A stretch of DNA of 45,644 nucleotides from Paenibacillus mangrovi. GTDB lineage: Bacteria > Bacillota > Bacilli > Paenibacillales > Paenibacillaceae. Below are positions 31,481 through 38,731 of the stretch, in pieces. Below the pieces are notes generated by a model. It saw only the letters and a program-made list of their open reading frames with translations, ran no database searches and had not been told where the DNA came from. Position numbers and translations under genes: made by a program. The stretch spans positions 1 to 45,644 of the forward strand of contig NZ_JALIRP010000020.1 of the NCBI RefSeq assembly GCF_022898935.1, read 5' to 3'. The stretch's first letter is position 1, and each line of letters starts with the position of its first letter.

Positions 31481-32273
31481 ACATGAGCCTCATGAGGAGC
31501 ACGCAGATGAATCGTGGCTCCTGCCCTATGCCGACCTTTTGACACTTCTGCTGGCCCTGTTCATCGTTATGTACGCCATGAGCGCTATTGACAGCAAGAA
31601 ATTCGAGGAAATGAGCGAAGCTTTTAACTCGGCGTTCACCACCGGTAATGGTGTCCTGAGTTTCAATTCAGCTTTACCTTCGGACAAGAACATGGATAAA
31701 GGTAAAAAAGACAGCCACGAAAACATCTTGAACAATGCTGACAAGCAAAAGCAAAAATCCCAGCTCGCGAAGCAGGAACAAGAAGACATGGAGAAGCTGA
31801 AAAAGCAGCTGGATCAATATATTAACAACAACGGGCTGACCAATCTGCTGAATACAAAGCTGAATCAATCCCAGCTCACCATTACGATCAGCGACACTGC
31901 GTTATTCGCATCAGGCAGTGCAGTCGTGAAGCCGGAATCCAAGCAATTGGCGATCGCGATCAGTAATATGCTTCAGCAGTTCCCAACCTATAATGTCGTC
32001 GTATCTGGTCATACGGATAACGTACCGATCTCTAACAGTGAATATGCCTCCAACTGGGACCTCAGTTCCGACCGGGCGCTTCACTTTATGAAGATCCTGC
32101 TGCAAAACCCTAATCTGGATCCGGAGAAGTTTACATCGACTGCTTACGGGGAATATCATCCCATCGCATCTAACGTAACGGAAGAAGGCCGGGCGATAAA
32201 CCGCCGGGTTGAGGTGTCCATTCTCCGCAAATATACAGACGTTACGCAGGAAACATCAGTTAAAACCAAATAA
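31464..32273 (+). CDS. motB: Flagellar motor stator protein MotB
   Basis: A 269-residue stator partner with one membrane helix (residues 19-41) whose first turn holds the ion-carrying Asp24 (PYADLLTLLLALFIV). A charged, low-complexity plug/linker (KQKQKSQLAKQEQEDM) follows, then a C-terminal OmpA-like peptidoglycan-binding domain (about residues 150-255) with VVVSGHTDNVP and ANRRVEV-type motifs. Asp24 matches B. subtilis MotB. GTG 31464 has AAGGAGG 9 nt upstream. Whether it uses H+ or Na+ is not decided by the sequence as I can read it; overall it resembles MotB more than MotS. Confidence 0.94.
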   Translation: MNKKTRHEPHEEHADESWLLPYADLLTLLLALFIVMYAMSAIDSKKFEEMSEAFNSAFTTGNGVLSFNSALPSDKNMDKGKKDSHENILNNADKQKQKSQLAKQEQEDMEKLKKQLDQYINNNGLTNLLNTKLNQSQLTITISDTALFASGSAVVKPESKQLAIAISNMLQQFPTYNVVVSGHTDNVPISNSEYASNWDLSSDRALHFMKILLQNPNLDPEKFTSTAYGEYHPIASNVTEEGRAINRRVEVSILRKYTDVTQETSVKTK

Positions 32274-32288
32274 AATCCTTAAAAAGCA

Positions 32289-32330
32289 AAAAGCTGTATT
32301 AATCGTTATATACGATAAATACAGCTTTTA
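32289..32330. terminator. Bidirectional terminator after motAB
   Basis: AAAAGCTGTATT-ATCGT / ACGAT-AATACAGCTTTT hairpin with T run on each strand. It serves motB and the convergent rluF. Confidence 0.93.
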
Positions 32331-32363
32331 ATCATTTTCGGATCATTTGACTCATCACGGCTG

Positions 32364-33068
32364 TTATTGAAGGTCATAGTTGAGCAGACCGCTGAGCTCC
32401 ATTTTCTCGTCATCCGTCAGATCACGCCAGCTTCCTTTTTGCAGGGAACCGAGCTTAATATTCATGATCCGGATGCGCTGCAGCTTGCGCACGCTATAGC
32501 CGAATGCGCTGCACATCCGCCGGATCTGCCTGTTCTTCCCTTCCGTCAAAATGATTTTGAATACCCGCTCGGATATACGCGTAATCGTGCACGGAAGCGT
32601 CATTTCGCCCAGGATCTTTACGCCTCCAGCCATCCCTGTCAGAAAAGAAGTCGTAATTGGCTTGTCCACCGTAACGATGTATTCCTTCTCATGCTTGCCT
32701 TCCGACCGCAGGATTTTGTTAACGATGTCGCCGTCACTGGTCATTAGAATGAGGCCCTCTGAATCCTTATCCAGCCTTCCAATCGGAAAAATCCGCTCGG
32801 GGTGTCCGACAAAGTCTACAATGTTGCCCTTGATATGTTGCTCTGTCGTACTGGTGATGCCTACAGGCTTGTTCAGAGCGATATAGACGTGACTCTTCTT
32901 TTTCGCCTGCAGAGGCTGTCCACCTACGCGTACATCGTCTCCTTCCTCCGCCTGGCTCCCAAGAACCGCAGTGATGCCATTAATCGTTACTTTACCGCTT
33001 TCTACCCATTTATCCGCTTCACGGCGGGAGCAGAACCCCGTCTCGCTAATAAATTTGTTAATCCGCAA
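32364..33068 (-). CDS. rluF: 23S rRNA pseudouridine synthase, RluF/RsuA family
   Basis: A 234-residue enzyme with an N-terminal S4 RNA-binding domain (residues 2-50, RINKFISETGFCSRREADKWVESGKVTING) and a RsuA-type catalytic domain with Asp100 in GRLDKDSEGL. The GKNRQIRRM motif is also present. The C-terminus resembles RluF, which modifies 23S rRNA at positions 2604/2605, but RluB or a small-subunit RsuA role cannot be excluded from sequence alone. The start is TTG at 33068. Its RBS AAGGAGG lies inside the 3' end of the kinase gene, and the two genes overlap by 11 nt, so expression depends on reading through the kinase message. Confidence 0.88.
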   Translation of the reverse strand: MRINKFISETGFCSRREADKWVESGKVTINGITAVLGSQAEEGDDVRVGGQPLQAKKKSHVYIALNKPVGITSTTEQHIKGNIVDFVGHPERIFPIGRLDKDSEGLILMTSDGDIVNKILRSEGKHEKEYIVTVDKPITTSFLTGMAGGVKILGEMTLPCTITRISERVFKIILTEGKNRQIRRMCSAFGYSVRKLQRIRIMNIKLGSLQKGSWRDLTDDEKMELSGLLNYDLQ

Positions 33069-35388
33069 TGGGTTCTTCCTCCTTATGATGATATCTGTAG
33101 GTTTGTTGCCTCACTCCTGCTAAAGGCAGAACGATGTCAACCCTTGTCCCTTTTCCGGGCTTACTGAATATTTCCAGCATACCCTTATGGCCTTCAATAA
33201 TACCTTGGCTGATCATCAGCCCAAGACCGGTGCCTTTTTCCTTGCTGGTAAAGAATGGTTCTCCAAGCTTCGGCATCATATCGCTCGGTATGCCAATGCC
33301 CTGATCAGTAATTGTTATCCCTATTTCTTCTTGGTTTAACTGGAATAATTCGATCGTAATAACTCCACCGTCTTCTCCGTCTTCCATGGCTTCGATCGCG
33401 TTCTTAATGATGTTGATGAATACCTGTTTCATCTGGTTCTCTTCACAGTGCACTTTGAAATCTTCCGGCTCGAATTCAAATTTGAATTCAATGCCGAATA
33501 AATGCGCCTGGCTGTCGAGCAGAGAGATCACGCCATTCAGAATGCTCCGGATGCTTTTGATCTGAAACTGAACGGCCTGAGGCTTGGCCAGAATCAGAAA
33601 CTCGCTGACAATCAGATTAATACGGTCGAGCTCTGACAGCATGATCTCGTTATGCTGTGGCGACAGTCGGTTAGTCTCCCGCTGTAGCTGCAGAAATCCG
33701 CGCAGGGTTGTCAGCGGGTTGCGTATTTCATGCGCCACGCCTGCGGCAAGCTGTCCAACCGTGGTCAGCTTCTCGGAGCGCCGCAAAAGCTCATCCATCT
33801 TGTTACGCTCCGTCATATCCCTTGATACGCTTATAAAAGAAGTAATATGCCCTTCCTCATCCTTTACAGGCGCTGTACTAATACTGACTTCGACCAGAGA
33901 GCCATCTCTTCTGAGGCGGAGGGTCTCTGTCGGAGGAAGCTGTTCTCCTCGCCTCAAGGCTTGAATATTCTGAGCTTCCTCGTTTTCGAGAAAATCGGGT
34001 ACAATTTTCAGCTTCTTCCCAATAATCTCATGGCTTTTCCAGCCGTACAACTCCTCAAAAGCCTTATTCACCTGTAATACCCGCCCTGACCAATCCACGG
34101 TATGAATGGCATCGGCAATCTGCTGGATAATGGATTCCAAGTGATCTTTGACCGACTTATTTTCCTCTACTGCCTCCTTAAGCTGATTCGTGTAGTCACT
34201 GAGACTATCCGTCATCGAGTTGATCTTAGAGGACAAGAGCCCGAGTTCATCCTTGCTGTTGATGATCAGCGGCGTGTCAAAACGTCCTTCCGATACATCC
34301 TTGACTTTGACGAGTATCGACTTAATCGGACGGATAATGAAACCTGAAACTATGTAACTGCCAAGGATAATAATAATAAGCAGCGACGCCGATATTACGA
34401 TATAGTTCACCAGCTGTCCTTTCAGAACTTGGGAGATCGCATTATAATCCATAACGATGCTGATAATATAAACCGATTGATCTGGGTTAAAGATCGGAAT
34501 GAAGCTTTTCATCACCTTTTTACCATGAATCTTCGTATCAAATACAACGCTGTTCCCCGTTTCTATAGCCTGAGATACAGCTTTCGTGTCCTTGGCATCT
34601 TTATACGTATAGGTCCCGTACTGAATAGGGCGGTTGCGCAATTGGATATTATAACTGTCGAAACCTGTGGCTGATATGCCCTGGTTTCCGAATGCCTGGG
34701 GATTAATACATGTGATCTCCAGGATGTGCTTATTAACTTTCTTGGTTTTCTCTAGTACGGCTTCGGGGCCTACCTTTTTTTCATAATCGTTGATGGCATT
34801 GCTTCTTATATAAGGATTAATGATGTAGTTGCGTTTACCATCGTAATAATAGCCCCATTTGTCGATATAATCGGGACTCGAGGTTGAATATTCGAAAGGG
34901 CCTGTCCAGAACTTGTCCATGTACATCCCTTGGGAAACCGTGACTTCCTGCATGTTAAACAGCTGGTTAAAGGCTTTGTACCAGTATCCCCAGTCGCGTG
35001 TAGACATTCCCAGTTCATTGGGATCCGAGGATTTAATAATCATAATATCGTCCTCTGTACGTGCCATAAGGGAAATGTCGGTGACGCCGACTTCCTCGCT
35101 CAGTTTTTTAAGCTGTCTATTGTCTATATCATGATAGTCGTCCGGCAATTCCTTAGCTGCCAGAATAGAAGCCATTCTGAGCATCTCCCCGAGCTGCTTT
35201 TCCACATAATCCGAGCTGTATTGGCTTTGTTCTATGGTTGTAGCGATTTGCCTGGCAGTAATGAGCATTTTACTCTCACTGTCTTTTTTTAGATTCGCTT
35301 GTGTGGTGTAGAGACTTAGTAGTATGTACAACAATAATATCAATAGAAGCGAGCCAGACATGATCAGGGTTAGCTTATTTTTAATAGA
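33058..35388 (-). CDS. Sensor histidine kinase, sporulation-kinase (KinA/KinE) type
   Basis: A membrane sensor kinase. Order: membrane helix 1 (about residues 10-28), an extracellular Cache-like domain (to about 315), helix 2 (328-350), HAMP (350-405), PAS (415-530), dimerisation domain with phospho-His at about residue 553 (AHEIRNPLTTLRGFLQL) and an HATPase domain (N box NIIKNAIEAM, G boxes DQGIGIP and GTGLGLM). The AHEIRNPLTTLRGFLQ box is the form seen in Spo0F-directed kinases such as KinA. No response regulator is adjacent, consistent with an orphan phosphorelay kinase. Start uncertain: TTG 35388 has AGAGGTGG just upstream; GTG 35409 is the alternative. It overlaps rluF by 11 nt. Confidence 0.88.
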   Translation of the reverse strand, partial: SIKNKLTLIMSGSLLLILLLYILLSLYTTQANLKKDSESKMLITARQIATTIEQSQYSSDYVEKQLGEMLRMASILAAKELPDDYHDIDNRQLKKLSEEVGVTDISLMARTEDDIMIIKSSDPNELGMSTRDWGYWYKAFNQLFNMQEVTVSQGMYMDKFWTGPFEYSTSSPDYIDKWGYYYDGKRNYIINPYIRSNAINDYEKKVGPEAVLEKTKKVNKHILEITCINPQAFGNQGISATGFDSYNIQLRNRPIQYGTYTYKDAKDTKAVSQAIETGNSVVFDTKIHGKKVMKSFIPIFNPDQSVYIISIVMDYNAISQVLKGQLVNYIVISASLLIIIILGSYIVSGFIIRPIKSILVKVKDVSEGRFDTPLIINSKDELGLLSSKINSMTDSLSDYTNQLKEAVEENKSVKDHLESIIQQIADAIHTVDWSGRVLQVNKAFEELYGWKSHEIIGKKLKIVPDFLENEEAQNIQALRRGEQLPPTETLRLRRDGSLVEVSISTAPVKDEEGHITSFISVSRDMTERNKMDELLRRSEKLTTVGQLAAGVAHEIRNPLTTLRGFLQLQRETNRLSPQHNEIMLSELDRINLIVSEFLILAKPQAVQFQIKSIRSILNGVISLLDSQAHLFGIEFKFEFEPEDFKVHCEENQMKQVFINIIKNAIEAMEDGEDGGVITIELFQLNQEEIGITITDQGIGIPSDMMPKLGEPFFTSKEKGTGLGLMISQGIIEGHKGMLEIFSKPGKGTRVDIVLPLAGVRQQTYRYHHKEEEPIAD

Positions 35389-35589
35389 CAAAGGACCACC
35401 TCTTGGCACTGAAAGCTAAAAAACGTTCTTAATGGCAATGCATCTTCATCATAACCCCAAACCCTCTCATTTGAAAAGACTGCCCGAAAAACCGAATCGC
35501 TTCATATTACCGAAAAATAACGAAAATGAATCATATTAGATTGATATTCGGTTCATCCTTCTCTAAAATAAGAAGATGACTTATTAACT

Positions 35590-35789
35590 TTATACACATA
35601 TCCACATTTTATTAGGAATAATTTGTGGATAAATCTGTGCGTAAACAAAAAGTTATCAACAAAAGTATTCACAGCATGTTAACAACCGAATGTTTGTTCG
35701 CTGAATAACCCGTTTTTAGAACAGAGGAGGCTTTTTACCTTGGAGGAACAGCAGAAACATCCTCTCATTGTGGATGAAACTGTGGATAA
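35590..35789. promoter_or_regulatory. DnaA-box cluster
   Basis: Perfect TTATCCACA boxes on the minus strand at 35624-35632 and 35781-35789, TTATACACA on the plus strand at 35590-35598, and one-mismatch boxes at 35598-35606, 35636-35644, 35653-35661, 35665-35673 and 35769-35777. They fill about 200 bp of AT-rich sequence and the first codons of tadA. Such a density is typical of oriC-like or DnaA-binding regulatory clusters. The gap 35389-35739 contains this cluster and no gene. Confidence 0.6.
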
Positions 35790-36243
35790 AGATGTGCATG
35801 AGCACTGGATGAGAGAAGCGATGACTCAGGCCAAACTGGCTGAAGATATTGGCGAAGTCCCCATCGGGGCTGTTATTGTGCGGGGTAACGAAATTATCGG
35901 ACGCGGATACAATCTCAGGGAGACCTCCCAGGATGCCACGGCCCATGCAGAGATTGTAGCCATCCGGGAAGCGAGCCAAGCCATTGGTGCCTGGCGTCTG
36001 CTTGATTGCAAGCTCTATGTGACGCTTGAGCCTTGTCCGATGTGTGCAGGAGCTATTGTACAGTCCCGGATTCCTCAGGTGATCTATGGTACTGGAGACC
36101 CTAAAGCCGGGTGTGCCGGTACGCTGATGAACCTGCTGCAGGAACCGCGGTTTAATCACCGGACGGAGATCATTCAGGGTGTACTGCAGGAGGAATGCTC
36201 CTCTATGCTGACACAGTTTTTTCGCAAGCTGCGCCGGAAATGA
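35740..36243 (+). CDS. tadA: tRNA adenosine-34 deaminase TadA
   Basis: A 167-residue enzyme that converts A34 of tRNA-Arg(ACG) to inosine, needed to read CGU, CGC and CGA. Zinc and catalytic residues: His69-Ala-Glu71 and PCPMC with Cys99 and Cys102. Length equals E. coli TadA, with about ten extra residues at the N-terminus, where the codons VDETVDKDV produce two DnaA-box-like sequences. Start is TTG with AGAGGAGG 10 nt upstream. In B. subtilis tadA lies next to ffs-dnaX; here it is 31 kb away and in the opposite orientation. Confidence 0.95.
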   Translation: MEEQQKHPLIVDETVDKDVHEHWMREAMTQAKLAEDIGEVPIGAVIVRGNEIIGRGYNLRETSQDATAHAEIVAIREASQAIGAWRLLDCKLYVTLEPCPMCAGAIVQSRIPQVIYGTGDPKAGCAGTLMNLLQEPRFNHRTEIIQGVLQEECSSMLTQFFRKLRRK

Positions 36244-36259
36244 TGAGGATCAACAAACA

Positions 36260-36295
36260 AACAGCCTGACGGGGTTCATACCCTGCCAGGCTGTT
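36260..36295. terminator. Bidirectional terminator after tadA
   Basis: ACAGCCTG-GGGT-TCAT-ACCC-CAGGCTGT hairpin with moderate T-rich flanks. Confidence 0.8.
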
Positions 36296-36319
36296 GTGTT
36301 ACTACCGCTTATTCATTAA

Positions 36320-37402
36320 TTAGTAAGAAGCACTGCCCATTTCTTGTTGAAGCTGCTCCATCGTGATAACATCGCTGTCTTTTGGAATGCCGATTTTGAA
36401 GGTTTGTTTTTCGTTGATCTTGCTGTATTGGTTCGTCATTTCCATGGAAAGCTTCATGTTATCCTTGGTTTCAGGATCATTGATTTCTACATCCATAACG
36501 GCGTTTTGATAGGAAGGGAAATCCTTCTTGTCGATTGCCGTATTCACATTAAACTGGTTGATTTTCAGGTTGTTCTTAAGTTCGTTCAGGCCTTTGTTGA
36601 GCTCATCTTTATTTGTAGAGTTCAGGTCGCTTTTAGCTTTATCGATATCTTCTTTAGTCAGACCCAGCATATCGCGGTATTCATCCTTGCCGACGATATC
36701 CAGAATTTTAGGTAGCGCCTTGTTGACGAAAATTTCTGCCGCTTCCTTCACATTCTCGTTGGTTACAGAGAACTGCACCACTTGCTTGGCATCTACGCCT
36801 TCAGGCAAGTTTGCTTCTTTTACCTTGATATCCTTGAAATATTTCGCTCCGTCATATTCGCCAAACAACGTATTCATGATTTCATTGGTAAGCTGCTGCG
36901 TTTTTTTGGTGTCGAGTGAATCAGGATTGAATGTTGTTCCACCTTGCTGAGCCAGTTCCTTCATATCCAGAACAAGATACTTGTTCACCACATTCTCCGG
37001 AAGTGGCAGCATTGGAATGCTTGGAATCTTAACATACATCTTTTCTTTCGTCATCACCATTGGGATATTGAAGCTCATGGACATATCGCCCTTCAAATTA
37101 ATTCCCATGGTAAGCTCGGTTTGCATTGGATCGTTTTGATATACCCCATCAATAGTCACTTCTGCGTTTTTGAGCATGCTGAGCACTTGCTCGGTAGCCG
37201 CTGGATCTACGGTATCCTGGCTGGATACCTTCAGATCTTTAATGACCACCTTGCTTTTCATTTCATACGAAGTCATCTTCATCGCATTTCCCGTGGCGCT
37301 CTTCATCGCGTCTTTCGGATCCTGCTTACTTGAGCACCCTGCAAGGACCACTGTCATGGACATGAGCAGTGTAAGAATCAGGATACCAAACTTCTTTTTC
37401 AT
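36320..37402 (-). CDS. Lipoprotein of unknown function
   Basis: A 360-residue exported lipoprotein with a signal peptide ending in the lipobox LAGC (Cys near residue 22), so it is lipid-anchored outside the membrane. The rest is rich in Lys, Asp and Met and alternates in a beta-strand pattern with a helical Lys/Asn/Leu-rich part at about 225-275. The even spread of beta-strands recalls LolA/LppX-like lipid-binding lipoproteins, but I cannot confirm it. ATG 37402 is used with GGGGAG about 10 nt upstream. Single-gene unit; no promoter chosen. Confidence 0.8.
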   Translation of the reverse strand: MKKKFGILILTLLMSMTVVLAGCSSKQDPKDAMKSATGNAMKMTSYEMKSKVVIKDLKVSSQDTVDPAATEQVLSMLKNAEVTIDGVYQNDPMQTELTMGINLKGDMSMSFNIPMVMTKEKMYVKIPSIPMLPLPENVVNKYLVLDMKELAQQGGTTFNPDSLDTKKTQQLTNEIMNTLFGEYDGAKYFKDIKVKEANLPEGVDAKQVVQFSVTNENVKEAAEIFVNKALPKILDIVGKDEYRDMLGLTKEDIDKAKSDLNSTNKDELNKGLNELKNNLKINQFNVNTAIDKKDFPSYQNAVMDVEINDPETKDNMKLSMEMTNQYSKINEKQTFKIGIPKDSDVITMEQLQQEMGSASY

Positions 37403-37641
37403 CAATTTCTCTCTCCCCTCTCATCTGTACGGCAATAACACACCTATTCATCATAAACCATTTCAACTATAACTGGAACAGATTTTTGGAAATTTTATGG
37501 TCGCAAATTAGATTATTTCCTTTTTTTCCTGTTGTGTGAGCTCACATTCAGTTATACGTCATTCGTATCTTTGGGTTTCAAAAATTCGGAAAACGGCTTG
37601 TTATAAGTAAATTTCAACATATACGTTATAAAAATAACAAC

Positions 37642-37676
37642 AAAAAAAAGCATTCCGGCATGTACCGAGATGCTTT
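37642..37676 (-). terminator. Terminator after sspP
   Basis: Minus strand AAAAGCAT-CTCGGTACATGCCGG-ATGCTTTT with eight U. Ends the three-gene unit containing sspP. Confidence 0.88.
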
Positions 37677-37701
37677 TCGTAATTTCCAATTTTCCAGAAG
37701 C

Positions 37702-37860
37702 TTAGCCCTCTTTATTCAGATGATCCACATGATTACGATTTTTCACTTTTTTAGAGCCGGAAAGAGGTTCCTTCATCGTGTTACCATCATTATTCCGATG
37801 ATGTCGACGTCCTTCCGAACGCTGAGCTTCGGGTACTGGAGTGGCTTTCGGTTTACTCAT
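37702..37860 (-). CDS. sspP: Small acid-soluble spore protein P
   Basis: A 52-residue protein whose second half contains EPLSGSKKVKNRNH, the hallmark of B. subtilis SspP (CotL), with a hydrophilic N-terminus rich in Arg and His. SspP is a minor spore-core protein made in the forespore under SigG control. A GGGGGGAA ribosome-binding site lies 6 nt before the ATG. The gene is short enough to be missed by standard length cut-offs. It ends a three-gene unit whose first two genes I cannot identify. In B. subtilis sspP is paired with sspO, which I do not see here. Confidence 0.9.
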   Translation of the reverse strand: MSKPKATPVPEAQRSEGRRHHRNNDGNTMKEPLSGSKKVKNRNHVDHLNKEG

Positions 37861-37884
37861 CGATAATTCCCCCCATGCTTCAGA

Positions 37885-38055
37885 TTAAGGATGAATCAGG
37901 TCTGTAGGCTTGTCACGATTATCTGCATCTTTATGTCTGCGATCATTCTCATCCTGCTGGATTTGCTGCGCATGATGGCTGTTTACTGGTGATTCGTTCA
38001 GTTCATCAATGACGTTGCTCAAGTTCTTGTCCAGCCCGGGCTTAGCCTTAGTCAT
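37885..38055 (-). CDS. Small hydrophilic protein, 56 residues, upstream of sspP
   Basis: A very hydrophilic 56-residue protein rich in Asp, Asn, Gln, Lys and His, with a hint of a helix (residues 8-20) and a His/Gln/Asn-rich second half. The ATG overlaps the stop of the preceding gene (ATGA, 4 nt), with GAGGGAAG 4-5 nt upstream. The composition and position next to sspP suggest a spore-related small protein, but sequence similarity to SspO is too weak to claim. Supported by operon structure more than by homology. Confidence 0.65.
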   Translation of the reverse strand: MTKAKPGLDKNLSNVIDELNESPVNSHHAQQIQQDENDRRHKDADNRDKPTDLIHP

Positions 38056-38420
38056 CTTCTTCCCTCATTTCCCTTGTAAGAGTGATGAGTCAAATCATGG
38101 AGTGCTTGTGCGCATTCATGAATTTGGCGGGCGTATCCCTGAGTCATATCCTGAATGACTTCTGTTCGCTCGTCCACGGTTTGCCCTTCCCTCTCGACAT
38201 CTACCAGATCGACCTTTACCTCACGCGTATCCAAATAAGAGCACTGAAAGTCAAAGGAATACATCTGGCGGCCTGCAGTATCAATATGGATACGGAGGGC
38301 ATTAGGATTTGCCTCATCGGCCAAAACCTGAGCGGAATCCGACGGATCCAAATTCTTCGGCAACTGCGACTGCCAAGCATCGACCAACTGGTTTTGGTTT
38401 AGTTGAAAATCTCGGTTCAT
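38052..38420 (-). CDS. Hypothetical protein, 122 residues, first gene of the sspP unit
   Basis: A soluble 122-residue protein with N-terminal FQLNQNQLVDAWQSQLPKNLD, a beta-rich middle (LRIHIDTAGRQMYSFDFQCSYLDTREVKVDLVDVERE) and a helical end rich in His and Gln. ATG 38420 is preferred because AGGGGGTG lies about 8 nt upstream. It is joined to the 56-residue gene by an ATGA overlap. I do not recognise the family. Co-transcription with sspP suggests expression during sporulation; that is an inference. Confidence 0.72.
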   Translation of the reverse strand: MNRDFQLNQNQLVDAWQSQLPKNLDPSDSAQVLADEANPNALRIHIDTAGRQMYSFDFQCSYLDTREVKVDLVDVEREGQTVDERTEVIQDMTQGYARQIHECAQALHDLTHHSYKGNEGRR

Positions 38421-38518
38421 GTCATCACACCCCCTGCACTTTAATGTGCGGAGAAGCATGCTTATTTATTCGTTATAGCCACCATTGCAGCTGTTATTTT
38501 GAAGGAGAAAAATGGCAC

Positions 38519-38553
38519 AAAAAAAGAAGCCTTCCTTTTTCAAGAATGACTTC
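38519..38553 (-). terminator. Terminator after tRNA-Ser
   Basis: Minus strand GAAGTCATTC-TTGAAAAA-GGAAGGCTTC (one mismatch and a G-U pair) followed by seven T. Confidence 0.75.
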
Positions 38554-38568
38554 TGTCGTTGTTAGTTC

Positions 38569-38657
38569 TGGCGGAGAGGATGGGATTCGAACCCATGTGG
38601 AGTTGCCCCCTAACGGTTTTCAAGACCGCCCCGTTATGACCGCTTCGGTACCTCTCC
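38569..38657 (-). tRNA. tRNA-Ser (UGA)
   Basis: Minus strand cloverleaf with acceptor GGAGAGG/CCTCTCC, D arm, anticodon loop CTTGAAA (anticodon TGA), a long variable arm (TTAGGGGGCAAC) typical of class II tRNA-Ser, TTCGAATC T loop and an encoded 3' GCCA. It reads UCA and wobble UCN. It follows serS as in B. subtilis. A terminator lies just downstream. Confidence 0.97.
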
Positions 38658-38731
38658 AGGTGGTAAACATTTTTCAATTACATAAAGCGTAACAAAAATA
38701 TCTTACCACAGATTATTTAGATGATCAAGCC

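Noticed and set aside
37660..37866. 68-residue plus-strand frame
   Set aside because: Antisense to sspP, which has a recognised family signature and a good RBS.
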